From positions 1 through 64,000 of the forward strand of contig JASTWB010000066.1 of the NCBI GenBank assembly GCA_032158295.1: a DNA stretch of 64,000 nt. The letters are read 5' to 3'. Origin of the DNA: Pycnopodia helianthoides (Eukaryota; Echinodermata; Asteroidea; Forcipulatida; Asteriidae). The translations under genes were made by a program, and so were the position numbers. Each line of letters starts with the position of its first letter. Within the stretch, counting starts at the first letter, position 1. Below are positions 1 through 10,826 of this stretch, one piece after another. The notes beneath the pieces were generated by a model. That model saw nothing but the letters and a program-made list of their open reading frames with translations. It made no database searches and had not been told where the DNA came from.

Positions 1-49
1 CAAAAAAAAATACTACACATGATTTTACCAAAAGGCCCGGAAAAGCGAT
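1..49 (-). ncRNA. U2: U2 snRNA, 5' fragment at window edge
   Basis: The reverse complement starts ATCGCTT..CGGGCCTTTTGG and runs through the branch-point recognition GTAGTA before leaving the window. Compared with the clean U2 (59,988-60,174) it shows several substitutions that turn mixed bases into runs. The 5' end is set by the conserved ATCGCTT start at position 49. Confidence 0.8.
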
Positions 50-837
50 ACTCACAAAATATTCTCCAAAATAGTGCCGCCTCCGACTTGACACAAATCA
101 CACGAGATAAATGTCACAAGGGGGCGCTGAAACCTTATTGAAAACTCGCCACACGGGGGGGGGAACACGGGTTGAAAAATATAGATCAACCCCCGACTGG
201 CCCAACAAAGCGCTTACACGAAAACTGAAATTAAACCATATGAAAAACGCATGGCATGCGTATTTTTAATGCCTATTCTAAGTTAATGTTGACATTGTAC
301 AGGTTGCCTGGGTCGCGCGTTTTTTTGCGCGCAAGACAGTGTGCATTGCAAACGCGCAAAACAACAATACGGGCAAAGCTCATTACGCATAAATCGTACA
401 TAAAAACGGACGCCTGCCTGTGTGGGGGTGCATAATACGATACACGCCCACGCTACGGGGACGGTTCGCAAATTTAAATTTTAAAGAGTTTTTATAGGAA
501 GGGAAAATATGAAGAAAGAAACACAAAGGATAAGGAAATAGGAGTAAATACAAAGATAAGATAAAAAAACCTCTCTCTCATTTGGGGGGTTTTTGGTTGG
601 TTGTGGCAAGCAATTTCGGTAGTATTTCGCGCCGTTATTTTCACCTTGTTTTATTTTGAAGCATCTTAGCTTGTAGCAACGTTTTCTTTTTTGTTCCCTT
701 CATTGGGACAATTTGTATGAAGTGATAAACGCTTTTGGGTTATAATAATCTGAAGAAGACATGATGGAGCCCTTTAAAATTTAAACTTGGAGTAATTTTA
801 GACGTTCTGTTTAGAATCTCTCTTTGGTTTAAATTGG

Positions 838-851
838 GGCTCCTAAGAGCC
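838..851 (-). terminator. H2A histone 3' stem-loop, degraded
   Basis: GGCTCTTAGGAGCC on the minus strand, one base shorter than the 15-nt H2A stem-loop of the clean copies. A purine-rich downstream element (CAAAGAGAGA) follows at about 817-826. Confidence 0.7.
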
Positions 852-882
852 GTTTGGTTTAAATGTCTAGCAAATTTGAAAT

Positions 883-1244
883 CTAAGAGCTTGACTTGGC
901 GGTCTTTTTGGGGCACAGGACGGCTTGGATGTTGGGAAGTACACCGCCCTGGCAATGGTGACACCGCTGACAACTTGTTAACCTTCGTCATTTGGGATTG
1001 CGAGCTGGAGATGCGGGGGTTGATTCTTGTTTCTTGTTGTCCCGAGCAGCTTGCCACAAGTTCCAGATTTTGTGTCAGGTACTCCAGACTGCCCCCAAAG
1101 TAGACAGGTGCCCCAGCACCCACACGCTGACCGTAGTTCCCCTTTTTCAAGTAGCGGTGGACTCTTCCTACGGAAACTAAACCCGGCCCGTGAGGATCTG
1201 CTCTTAGCCTTGGTTCGGCCTTTCCGCTCTTCCGCGCCCAGCAT
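883..1244 (-). pseudogene. H2A: Histone H2A, degraded copy in repeat 1
   Basis: Aligns base for base with the clean H2A genes but is 362 bp against 378, so net deletions break the frame several times. The start codon (1,242-1,244) and stop (883-885) are both visible. Recognisable pieces in different frames include the N-terminal RSSRAG, the docking segment [11 protein letters not shown] (clean form [12 protein letters not shown]) and [10 protein letters not shown] infer that this is a normal H2A gene spoiled by sequence error, because the changes copy neighbouring bases and do not look like ordinary mutation. A true pseudogene cannot be excluded from this window. Confidence 0.75.
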
Positions 1245-1472
1245 GGCTGTTTGTTAAATACTGAGCGAAGAAACTAAAAAGGCAAGCTGGCGAATTGTAC
1301 TTTGGGGTAATGACACCGGGGACTGTCAGGGGGGAAATTTATGGCTTTGGGGGGGATCCTCAATGCACCAATCAGGTTTCCCCGCAGGGACGCGCCGGGT
1401 TCACGGAGCACCCTGGGCGGGGTTGACCGCTGGTCCGGGGGAGATTATGTTGTCCCCCCGGGGAAAACAAGA

Positions 1473-1556
1473 CGAAAAAGGGAAAAAGAGAAGGAAAAAA
1501 GGAAAAAAAAAACAACAACAACAACAACAAAAACAAAACAACAACAACAGCAACAA
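1473..1556. repeat. GAA/CAA microsatellite upstream of H2A (degraded)
   Basis: Purine-rich GAA-like tract followed by interrupted CAA repeats, in the same place as the clean tracts at 53,430-53,510. The interruptions (AAAAA, AAAACAAAA) are not found in the clean copies. It makes long meaningless open frames on both strands. Confidence 0.85.
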
Positions 1557-2133
1557 AAAACCCAAAGAAAAGTAATGCCGCGAAACCCCAAACTGACAAA
1601 ACCCTGTTGTTTTTGTTTTGGTTGAGTTAGTAACTTTCGGTCGTGAAGGTTGTTGTTTGTAAGAGTATGTATAAGACGCAATGACACCCCCCCCCCTAAA
1701 AGAAAGTAATAACAATAACGACATCGACAAAAATAGAAGCAAATAACGAAATTAAGTAAAGCGGCACTTACACACAAGGTTGCCTCCCTAAGTCCGAGTT
1801 TTGGGCCCGTCTCTTCGTGACTCATGTCACACAGTTCATCAAGAAAAAATATGAAAGCAGGCGTGGTCTTTGAACTCTTCCTATAAGCAGAAAGAAAATA
1901 CCCCAAAAAATGTTTTTAAAAAGCGGGGCAAAATTTAAACGTTCTTCAAGAATCAAAAAGATTTTTGTTTTTTATAGTTTTCCTTAAAAACGGGGAGTAT
2001 AGTAGAGTAGTAGAAAATTTTAATAGGATTCTTTTCTTTTTAAACTTTTCCCAAAATGATTTCCTTGTTAACCCTGTTGTTTTTAAGAACACACAACACG
2101 CATGTTATTTAGTCTCTCTTTGGGAAATGGTTT

Positions 2134-2149
2134 GGCTCTGAAAAAAGCC
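2134..2149 (-). terminator. H2B histone 3' stem-loop, repeat 1
   Basis: Plus strand GGCTCTGAAAAAAGCC; one base of the 3' arm differs from the clean GGCTCTGAAAAGAGCC. The downstream purine element CCAAAGAGAGA is intact. Confidence 0.8.
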
Positions 2150-2178
2150 GTTTGGATTTTGCATGACCCCGAGTCAGC

Positions 2179-2539
2179 CTATTTTGAAGTGTGTATTGGG
2201 GCCGCCCTTGGGGCCCTCGCTGACAGCATGCTTGGCCAGCTCACCGGGGGAAAGGGGACGGACGCAGTCTGGGCTTCCGGCTTGTGATGGGCGATTTCTT
2301 GTTGTAGTGTGCCAATCGGAAGACTCGGGGGGCAAGCGCCAAAGATGTCGTTGACGAAGCTGTTCATGATGGACATGGCCTTTCTGGAAATACCCGTGTC
2401 GGGGTGGACCTGCTTCATGACCTTGTAGATTAAATACCGTAGCTCTCCTTTCGGGGACGTCGCCTCTTCTTGTCTGTTCGAGCGGGCCCTTGTGTTTCCC
2501 GGCTTTTTTCTGTCCCTTTCCACTTGCTTTGGGAGGGAT
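2179..2539 (-). pseudogene. H2B: Histone H2B, degraded copy in repeat 1
   Basis: 361 bp against 369 in intact copies. One frame still reads [28 protein letters not shown], which is the alpha1-alpha2 part of the H2B histone fold; the N-terminal basic tail and the C-terminal helix fall in other frames. The ATG is changed (GATG where CATG is expected on the plus strand near 2,536). The promoter region upstream still shows a TATA-like AGTAAAAAGC and GGATCC at about 2,633-2,638. Confidence 0.75.
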
Positions 2540-3296
2540 GAGAGTGAGTATTTTTTTTTCAAGCGTACTAATAGGTGGCTAATCGGCGATGGATGTAACA
2601 CCGGATGACGTTTAGCTTTTTACTGCGACCAGAGGATCCCCTGTCCATGGGCATGTTCAAATTTGCGCCTCGCTGTGTGAGCAGTGAAGCGGTCCGATGA
2701 TTGTCTAATTATTGCTGAACCCGACCCACAGGGCGACCAAAGTTTTCCCCCCCACGAAAAGTTACTATTATTTTTTATCAAAATAATAAACGAAATAGAA
2801 ACTCAAAACAAATGGAAGTGTGTAAGAATTCAACAAGCAATAATAGAGAAAAGTTGAATAAAAATGAAAGTGGGCACAAGCTCCTTGTTCCGATGTATTT
2901 GTGTATTTTAAACTTTTTGTAAGAATACATTCATGTGCAGATGGTTTTGGAAAGTATAAAACATAGAGACCAAAAAAATCGCATAGAAGAATGGTTGGGC
3001 CAAAGGGCTGAAGTCACCCGCAGAAAGAAAAAAACACATAAAGAACAGAAACTGTTATGTAACAGTTTACAGTTATATAAATAGAGCAGCGAACTTCATA
3101 ATTCGACAAAAGAAAAAAAAGTTTATCTATTGAGGCGACTTATCTTACTTTTTTAAACGAGGAGACCAAAATATTGCGGCGAAAGCATAATTTCTTAATT
3201 TTTTTTTGTAAAAAACGATATTTTGGGCGTTTTAAATCTTTCCAAAAGGGGGGCTCTAAAAGACCCTTTTTTTGATTAGAAAAAAACGGTTTTTTT

Positions 3297-3670
3297 CCAG
3301 GCTCGCCCCCGCAATAGGCGGGCTTTTTGGATTTTTTGGGCGATGGCCCCCCTTGGCGTGGAGGGCACATGATTGGTGTCTTCGAAGACCCCAAAAGGTA
3401 TGCCCCTTTTGCTTTTGGGAACCCATCACCCTACCGGAATCGGATTCGGTTTTAAATCTGCGCTTTTCACGGACAAGTCTCGGAAAGGGGGTTTTCGGAT
3501 GAGCAGCTCTGTCTTTTCGGAACGGCGAATCTCCCGCTGCCACGTTCCCGGCTGTCCCGAGGGGCTTCTTCACACCCCGGGGCCCGGGGGCACTTTTTTC
3601 GGGCCCGGTCGCCAACCTTTCGGGGGGTTTCCCCCCCCCTCTCTTGCGTGCTGTCTGCTTGGTGGGCCAT
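3297..3670 (-). pseudogene. H3: Histone H3, degraded copy in repeat 1
   Basis: About 374 bp against 411. The start codon is at 3,668-3,670; the stop is blurred (CCA in place of TCA near 3,297). Identifiable pieces include the C-terminal CALHAK segment (clean CAIHAK) and the KRQSCSSENPLSETCP shadow frame shared with the clean gene. Heavy loss in the region of tail residues 15-40. Confidence 0.7.
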
Positions 3671-4296
3671 TATCTTTAACTTTTTCCAAATTTTTGGGGT
3701 TTTTCCAATTTCCCGGCAGTTTTAAAGGGGAAGGGAAAGTCCGTTGAAGGCCCCCCTGACAAAGGCGGAAACGCGTTGGGCCAGGGGCCTATCCCCCCCA
3801 AAACCGCTTGATGGTCATCGGGGGGCCAATTTTCCGGGGCTCCAAAGCCCCCGGCCCAAAAAAAAAACAAACAAGCACCCAAAAATTAAAAAAAAAAAAT
3901 CCTAATAACTTTTACATGTCCTTTGGTGACCTACGCGAAAAAGAAAAAGGTTGGGGGGTTTTAAAAAAAACCGGGGGGGGAATTTGCAAACAGCTTTCAA
4001 ACTTAAAACTTGTGGATTAAAAATACGGGGGATCATTGAAAAAAAGACCCACCATCCCCACTATTAAGGAAAATTATTTATAAAATATCGAAAAATTTTT
4101 CGGACAATTTTTTAAGCATGTTATTGGTTTTCCCCCCAAGGTATTTTAAAAACTACTTTTCGAGTGAAAAAACGTAAAAAATACCTAAAAAGGAATGGGG
4201 GTTTTGGAAAAAAAAAAGGGACAAGCTTTTCTCCTTTTTTTGAATTTTTGGGCCTTTAAAAGAGCCCTTTTTTTCGATTGGGATTCTTCACGGCAT

Positions 4297-4581
4297 CCAA
4301 CCCCGAATCCCTCAAATACGGCCTTGTCCTTTACGCGTACACGACACCTGGCCCGGGACCCTCTTTCTCTTGGGGGCTCGCAGTACGTTCACATCCCGGG
4401 TGAATTCTCCGGGGAAGCCTTGAGAACCCCGGGGGCCCTCGTGATGGCCGGGATTCTTTTTCCCCCCCCCGGCGGGCCAAAAGGATGGCTGGGGTTGGGA
4501 TACCCCCGGGGGGTTGTCCCCAAAACTTTTCGATGGGCGGCCCCCCTTTGCCTACCCCTTCCCCTTTTACCCGACCAGCAT
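4297..4581 (-). pseudogene. H4: Histone H4, degraded copy in repeat 1
   Basis: About 285 bp against 312. The ATG is visible at 4,579-4,581, and scattered pieces such as GRVKGEGVGKGG (clean [13 protein letters not shown]) and PAILLARRGG (clean [11 protein letters not shown]) identify it. A degraded stem-loop lies at about 4,251-4,266. Confidence 0.7.
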
Positions 4582-4780
4582 AGTTTTCAGGGAGAACGGT
4601 GCCCAAGGGGGTTGTTTTAGTGACGAGAGCGAATGACTTGATACCAACCAAAGATGGCCATTTCGGCCGGCGTTGCGGACGGGCGGGGAAACCATGCGGA
4701 CTTTTTGACAAACAAAACAAACTCAAAAACCCCCCATTGGAAATCAATCTGACTTTTCATTGTTTTTTTCCCCTAAGGGG

Positions 4781-4921
4781 GGGGGCCGATCCCGCAAAGG
4801 GGCAAAAACCGGGGCCCCAAACCCGGGCCGGGCGGGGCAACCCCCTTCCCCAAAGGCCCATCATCAAAAACAATTAAATACTTCTGCTCAATGAACCTTT
4901 CAGTATTTTCTGAAAAAACAG
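4781..4921 (-). ncRNA. U2: U2 snRNA 3' half, left flank of insertion
   Basis: Matches clean U2 from its 3' end through the Sm-site region (CAAAAA on the plus strand) and stem II up to TTCTGAAAAGAACAG, then breaks off abruptly at 4,921. The missing 5' half is found on the far side of the insertion at 9,961-10,013. This split disables the U2 copy. Confidence 0.85.
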
Positions 4922-5099
4922 AGGCAGTTTATTTTAAATTCGTTTTACCAAAGGTTTCATACAGTTATTAAAATGACTTAAAGGGGGAAACAAGAAAAAA
5001 GTTACAAAGGGATAAAATAGTTCTCCCTAAGAAACAAAAAAGGTAAAGCACAAAATTTTAAAATTAGCCCCATAAAACAAGAAAGTGAACTTTAAATTA

Positions 5100-6430
5100 A
5101 AACCCCAACAACTTCACAATGCGTCAAGCCCCCCCATGCAAAAAAAAAAAGAAAATCAAATTAAAACACCCAAACGTTAATAAAAAACTTTTGTAAAACT
5201 ACCAGACAATTAAGAAGCTCAGAAGGGAAACAACAAAATAAATAAGAAAACATTAAATGAATGAAATCAAAACTGACGCCAAATAGACGGAGTTGCAACG
5301 ACCACATAAATAATCCTGCGTTTGAAAAAAAAAACAGGTATGAAATACAGGGAAAGTCAAGAGAAACCCCCCCCAAAGGCGAACAGATCAACAACGTAAG
5401 AAATAATGCAGTTAAGAAAAAACAATGCATGGAAAAACGGAGCGTGATCCATAATGAAATCAGCCCCCCGCAAGCAAGGACAAAAGGCAAGCCAAGTGGA
5501 TCCCCAAGCGTTAAAAACCAAACGGGTAGGTGTAAATAATGACATGTCAAATGAAATCACTCAGAGGGCCAACAACAAAGCAACAATTGAAAAAAATTTT
5601 TAAGAAATAATGCTTAAAAAGGTTAAAACGTGAGTCCAAAGGCAGAGAGTCTGAAACCAAACCACATAGATACATCCTGCGTTAAAAAAGAACAAGGGGG
5701 TTTAATACATAAAATTGCAAAGAACCCAACCAAAAGGGCTGACAGAAATAACAAAAAATTATGGAAAATGCAAAAAAAAAAAATATGAACAATAATCGAT
5801 TTGAAAAGCAAAATGACGGCAATAATCATAAAGGTCAAACATGCTGCTCAGCAGACAGGGACCCGCAACAAACCACTAAATACACCAAGATTTTAAATGA
5901 TGGATGTCACAGGTCCCCGTCTAAAGAAAAAAACACGAAAAACAAACAAATAAATTGAAAAGCAAGATCATGTAATTTAAGAAGAAATCAAACATGTTTG
6001 CCCATCAGACAGGGACACAACAAAAAACCCACCTAGATACACCGAAGGTGTACATAAATGGCATGTCACGGGGTCACCCGTCAAAAGAACAAACAGTGAA
6101 ATAAGCAAACAATTATATTGAAAAGCAAGTGCATGAAATTTAAAAATGAAGTAAAAACACTGCTGCCCAACAGACGGGACACAGAAACAAACCATCCAAA
6201 TACACCACAGATTAAATAAATGGCATGTCACAGGTCCCCCCGTTAAAGAAAAAACTTGAAAAAGAAAAAAAATAAATTGAAAAGTGGGATGCATGTAATT
6301 TAAATAAAGTTAAACACTGCTGCCCAACAGACGGGGCCCCAAGCAACAAACCATCCAAATACCCCAAAGATGTAAATAAATGGCAGTCACAGTCCCCCGT
6401 CTAAAAAAAACAAACAGGAAAAAGCAACAA
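5100..6430. repeat. Tandem repeats in retrotransposon 3' region
   Basis: AT-rich, A-rich on the plus strand. At least four related units of about 158-163 bp occur, marked by ATGG(AT)GTCACAGG-like boxes near 5,893, 6,052, 6,215 and 6,373 and by GCTGCCCAACAGACGGG-like boxes near 5,841, 5,996, 6,161 and 6,319. More diverged related pieces (GTAAATAATGACATGTCA near 5,533; ACCACATA.ATA.ATCCTGCGTT near 5,300 and 5,660) extend toward the element end. There is no coding potential; these are best read as 3' UTR repeats of the inserted element. Confidence 0.75.
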
Positions 6431-6849
6431 ATAAATGAAAGAAGGTAAATGAGCAAAACAACGGGGGGGGCGGGGCCGTTGAACCTGGGCCATACACAAA
6501 CCCAAAGGGTAATAACCGGGGTTGAAGCAGAGCTGAAGGCAAGCAAATTCGAAAAAAAATAACACGGTGGATGTAAAACAAGGGGCTGAGCACATGTGCC
6601 AAATTTCCCCCGCCCGAGCAAAAAGAAAACAACAAAAAAGCAGTGATGGTTCCAGTGACCGGAGGCGCATAGAGTTCTTGTTCTGAAGTGTGGTCAGCTG
6701 GGCAGGCGATGACCGTTACACGGCGGAGCCACACCCTGGAAGTGGCCGGGGCAAAATAAAAAGGGACACCCACCCAGCCCGCAGACAGGGGTGGAACCGC
6801 CGTAGCAACAGCCATCGCAGAAAAAATAAACCCGGGGTTGAGAGTTCAT
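6431..6849. other. Unassigned part of the inserted element
   Basis: Lies between the tandem repeats and the endonuclease-domain coding region. It is higher in GC than the repeats and I recognise no motif in it. It probably holds the end of the ORF and the start of the 3' UTR. Confidence 0.4.
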
Positions 6850-9500
6850 TGTTCATGAGGCGGGGTATACCCGGGAAGTGTAAGCCCCACGTGCCCCAAG
6901 GGAAAAACCCAAAAAAAGTTCACAGTCCAAGGGTGATGGCAGGCTGGCGTCAAAGTGGGGGTGGGGGCGGCCATGGTAGTCTTGGTACTCCCGATGGCCG
7001 CTGACGTGTTCAATGTAAATGTCCCTAGCCCTTGATGGCGTCAATGCAGAGCAGTCGTTCTCGGGGGCGGTGCCCCTGGAGATGCCGAGGGGTCCGAGGG
7101 CTCTCTCGTTGCCTTGATGCCCTGAACCCGGGGAGCCAACAGCAAATCCGAACACCTCGACTCCTTGCCTTCGGCCGCCCAAAACTTGCTTGAGGTCATT
7201 ACTTTGGGGACTTTGGCGGCAGCGGGGGTCTTCAAACATACGGTCGTTGTCGAAGGGGGGACATACATCGATGATGGTGATCTTATTCCCCTCGATGACC
7301 GTGTGTCCGGGCGCTCCCGAGGGTGGGGGTCTCCAGGAAAGGAAAAGGTGGGGTGCGATGGTTTGGGGTTCGTGTCGTCTGGTGAGGATGCATTCTTTTT
7401 ACAGCTGGGGTTGGTTTTGGAGTCCGCATCAATGTTCAGGTCGTAAAACCCAGGCCCAAAACCGGGATCCCCCAAAACACGAAGTTTGTTGGGCCCGGGC
7501 GGGGGGTTGCGACTTTCCGAAAAAAACCCTCACCGCTCTCCTTTTCACCCTTTTTTTAAGATTTTTTCTTTGACAGTCCCCGGGCGGTGGTGTGGGCCCG
7601 CATTTGGCGGTGAATGTGCGGTATGGCCCAAGTTTCCCGGGGGGAGCGGGAGAGATGAGTCAACCCGCGAAGTCATAACCCATTTGATCCCAAAAGACCC
7701 CAAAAATTTCTCGTTAAGCGGTAAAAGGCCGATGGGCCCCCCAAGGAAAAGGGGTTGTGTTTTTCCCTGGGGAAAAGGCGGGAATATTCTTCCCCTGAAG
7801 AGAAATTTCGACTGGTGAACCAGGGGCGTTAGGGCATTTAAGGTTAGGGGGGCCCATTTTCTGGGGCTTAAACAGACCCGGAAAAACTTATCACCCAAGA
7901 TGGATGCGGTGTCGAGGGGGGTTTTGGAGACCCCCCGCGGACTTGCTCATGATGCCCAGTATCGGCGTAGGCCAGGTGGGGGGCCCACTGTCCATGGAGG
8001 GCGGGGGGGTGTGGTTGGGGAAAGGCTGTATGGTGCCCGTTGATGATGGCTCCAGAGCAAATTAAAGAGGATCGGAGATAGGGGAATTTGCTTGACCCCA
8101 GAGCAGAGGGGGGATGTCAGTTGGGGAATTGGGGATTGGGGAAAATTTTGTGTTTTCCCCCGGTGTATAACCCCGGAAAGAAGCGGATGAGGCCCCCCGG
8201 GGCCCCCAAGGGTGGCAAGCACGGGGTTAAAAGATTGCTCGTGGGGGGAGTACAAAGGGTTTGAAAGGGTAAACCCAAAGGGAAAATGTGAAGGATTTTT
8301 TATTCCTTCGGGGTCCTTCAGATGGATGACAAAGGAATAAATTGTTCATAGCGCTTCCCCCAGGGCGGGCACTTTTGGGGCGTGTAAAGGCCCCCGTGGT
8401 CCGGGGCCCCCACTTGGTAATTTGCCCAAAAAGGGATAGCCATAACAGTTTTTTAAAAGGAGGATTGGGGAGCGATGGGGGGAAAATTTCCCCAGGATAG
8501 TGGGGCCCCCCTTCTTGTGTATGAGGACGGTCGTGGCGGGGAATTTCCCAAGAAAAAGGGAAAACGGTTTTCCCCGGAGACAACGGTTAAAAAATGAGGG
8601 TGACACGGAAGGCCCCGTGGTTGTGGATGTGGGTTTCAAGTCGACCCTTCCCTGGTGGGATTTGTTTTTCCGGTTTAGACGAAGAAAGACCCCCTTTGGT
8701 GAGGGGCGGTTGGGGTTTGGGGCCCGGGTACGGGATGGGGGGTTTTGGGAAAAGGGGAGGCCCAGCGTAAATTTTGTTGTTTGTACCCCCTGGACGGGGG
8801 GGGGAAGAATTTTGAAAAAAACAAAAAAATTTGACTGGCCCCGCAAAACTTTAAGGGGGCCCTCAAGGAGGTACGTTTGCTTTTCTTGGGGGTTCCTGGT
8901 AGAGCTTTGGGGGCGGTGGCCCCTGAAAAAACCCCGGGCCCCCCGGGGGACGATGTGTTTTTTTTTTTTGCACGGTGTGTTTTGAGGGGGACCCCGTGAA
9001 GGAGGGCATTTTTTGGGGGACCCCCCCGAGAAGAGGAGATCAAAAAAAACCCGACCCAACAATGACTCAAACTGTAAAAAATCATCAGCGCGTGAAAAGT
9101 CATAAAGGCCAACCCTTCCATGCAGATTGGGGTGGGAAGAAACCGGGCTGGTTCGGACCTTTTGACTGCCCCCCGGGGCTGGAGCGTAAAACCGGGGGCG
9201 TGGTTCTGGGGGGGTTTGGGCGGTAGAGGTGGGGTCGGTGCCCGTGGCGGGGGGGGGGGAAGGGGTGACCGTGGAGGGGGGTAGGTGAGGGGTGATGTTG
9301 GAAGTGATGGGTGGTTTGGATTTTGGGAAAAAACCGGGAGGAGGCGTTAAAGGGACCGGGAGGTGGGAGTAAAGAAAAAAAGGCCCGGGTGGAGGCGGTG
9401 TAGACGGTGGATGTGTTGAGATAGAGGCGGGACTTTTGGGAGGGTGGGGAGGCGGGGTTTGGCAGTTTTTTTTGAAACGCGAGGAGGCTGTTTTTTTTGG
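6850..9500 (-). pseudogene. Retrotransposon ORF: reverse transcriptase + restriction-like endonuclease
   Basis: Pieces in several minus-strand frames join into the expected domain order. RT fingers: TSTTTGPSV then FNRCLRG and TTVLIHKKGGP (about 8,640-8,500), matching the conserved LIPKKGDP region. Motif A area: FTFSLWV near 8,290. Motif B: VKQ.PLSPILFNLL (about 8,096-8,055). Catalytic motif C: LAYAD followed by TG near 7,975-7,955, with the second Asp lost to an indel. Thumb: LTLNAL near 7,840. Endonuclease: HTVIEGNKITIIDVC (7,303-7,261) continuing as PPFDNDRMFED in another frame, then NDLKQVL; the IDV..PF core is typical of the PD-(D/E)XK-like RLE domain at the C terminus of R2/NeSL elements. 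The N-terminal ~300 codons (8,700-9,500) show no motif I can name; the zinc fingers expected for the family were not found. Many frameshifts prevent a single reading frame. Confidence 0.75.
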
Positions 9501-9955
9501 GTTGTGGTAGGGGGGGGAGTTTCCCCTGCGTTTGTCAAAACCCCTGCGACGGGTACGGATTGGTAAGTAAGTTGATGGAGACTGTCGGATGTGGGCTTTC
9601 TGTTTGCCTTTTCAGTGTTGGGGGTTTGAAGAAGTTACCCTTGAGCCCGGCGAAGGGCCAAGGATGGAAAAGGGGTACTTTGAAGTTGGTCAGAGTCCCC
9701 ATCAGTAAGGGGTTTCCCCGGTTGAAGGAGCACTTGAGGGCGGGATCTGATGTGGGCGAACCCCAAAACCCGTGGGAATGTTTCCCGAGATATGGACAAG
9801 GGGCAGGCAACGGCCTGAGTGACCCCCCTATGTTATGGGATAAAACCCGAGAAGATACCCCATGAGGTGTTGGAACAATCGGATCGAGGGAGCAAGGAAC
9901 AAAAAGACAAAATTGATCGTAGGGTATTAGAAAAAAAATTTTAAAAACCGGGCTT
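9501..9955. other. 5' end region of the inserted element
   Basis: No recognisable coding motif. Ends with GGGCTTTATTTTTATTCTG, where the U2 sequence resumes. It is presumed to be 5' UTR or the N-terminal coding end of the retrotransposon. Confidence 0.4.
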
Positions 9956-9960
9956 TATTT

Positions 9961-10013
9961 TTATTCTGAAAAGAACAGATATAAAATGATCTTACCCAAA
10001 AAGGGGGGGCGAT
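9961..10013 (-). ncRNA. U2: U2 snRNA 5' half, right flank of insertion
   Basis: Reads TTATTCTGAAAAGAACAGAT and continues to the U2 5' end (GAT, 10,011-10,013). The TTCTGAAAAGAACAG segment repeats the left flank, giving the apparent target-site duplication. Confidence 0.85.
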
Positions 10014-10826
10014 ACTAAAATATTTCCAAATAGTCCCGCCCCCGATTGACACGAATCAAGAGAGGCAATGTACAAGGGGGCGTGTAATTTTTGGGAAACT
10101 CGCCCCAAGGGGGGGAACATTCGGGTTAAAAAATATAGATCAACCCCGAGGGAAACCCAAAAAGGAAAAAAAATGAAATTAAAAATATGAAAAAGCAGGG
10201 CCCTGCGTAGTTTAATCCCTATTTAAGTTAATTTTTGCTTTGTACAGTGTTCCCTGGGTCGGCGTTTGTTTGGGTAAGCAGTGTGCATTGAAAAGCGCAA
10301 AACAAAATAGGGGGAAAAAGTTTTAGCATAAGATCGACAAAAGAAACGGACGATGCACTGTTTTGGTGTGCAAAATACGTTCCCGCACACACGCTAAGGG
10401 GGTTTCGCATTTGAATTTAGATTTTTTAGAAAAAGGGGAAAGAATTGAAGAAAAAAAAACACAACAGGATGAAGGAAAAAAGGAAAGAAAATAAAAAGAT
10501 TAAGATAAAAAAACCCTTTATCATTGGGGGGGGGTTTTTTGGTTGGTTGGGAAAGCAATTTCGGAAAGTTTTTTCGCGAAAGTTTTTTTTATTGTTTTTT
10601 TGAAGATTTCGTTGAAAGTAACTTTTTCATTTTTGCTTCCCTTTCAGGGGGGAAAATTTTGTATAAAAGTAAAAAAACGCTTTTGGTTTAAAAATAATCT
10701 TTGAAAGAAGTACATGGGAGCCCTTAAATTAATTGGAGTATTTTTTTTAGACGTTCTTTTTAAAATCCTTTTGGTTTAATGTGGTGTCGTAAGACCCGTT
10801 TGGTTTAAATGTTAGAAAATTTTGAA

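Larger units (their letters stand above)
4922..9955 (-). mobile_element. RLE-type non-LTR retrotransposon inserted in U2 (Utopia-like)
   Basis: A ~5.03 kb block with no counterpart in the other repeats separates the two halves of a U2 gene. Both flanks contain the U2 segment TTCTGAAAA.AACAG, so a target-site duplication of about 15 bp is visible, covering roughly U2 nucleotides 40-56. The minus strand carries reverse transcriptase motifs (about 8,700-7,940) followed by an RLE-type IDV..PF motif (about 7,300-7,230); the low-coordinate end has tandem repeats that would be the 3' UTR. Domain order and site specificity fit the R2/NeSL-like RLE elements; among these Utopia is the group known to target U2 snRNA genes. 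Keno elements also target U2 but, as I recall, use an AP-type endonuclease. The element has the same orientation as U2. The sequence is degraded, so true length and intactness are unknown. Confidence 0.82.
1..10013 (-). repeat. Histone-U2 repeat 1 (degraded, carries insertion)
   Basis: Reading up the coordinates, this holds the 5' part of a U2 gene (1-49), a U2-H2A spacer, H2A, H2B, H3, H4 and a second U2 split by a ~5 kb insertion. Without the insertion it is about 4.9 kb, against 5,136 bp for the clean unit, because many short deletions are present. Spacers align throughout with the clean copies: the U2-H2A spacer (50-837), the H2A-H2B spacer with the CAA tract (1,245-2,133), the H2B-H3 spacer (2,540-3,251) and the H3-H4 spacer (3,671-4,250). 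No extra gene was seen in them. It is the least degraded of the five poor copies. Confidence 0.9.

Noticed and set aside
5830..6420. CRISPR-like array in the ~160-bp repeats
   Set aside because: Repeat units are long and diverged with no short conserved repeat and unique spacers, and the context is a eukaryotic retrotransposon.
7165..7446. 93-codon plus-strand ORF in the insertion
   Set aside because: It is antisense to the endonuclease-domain region, whose minus-strand motifs match a known family; the plus frame matches nothing.
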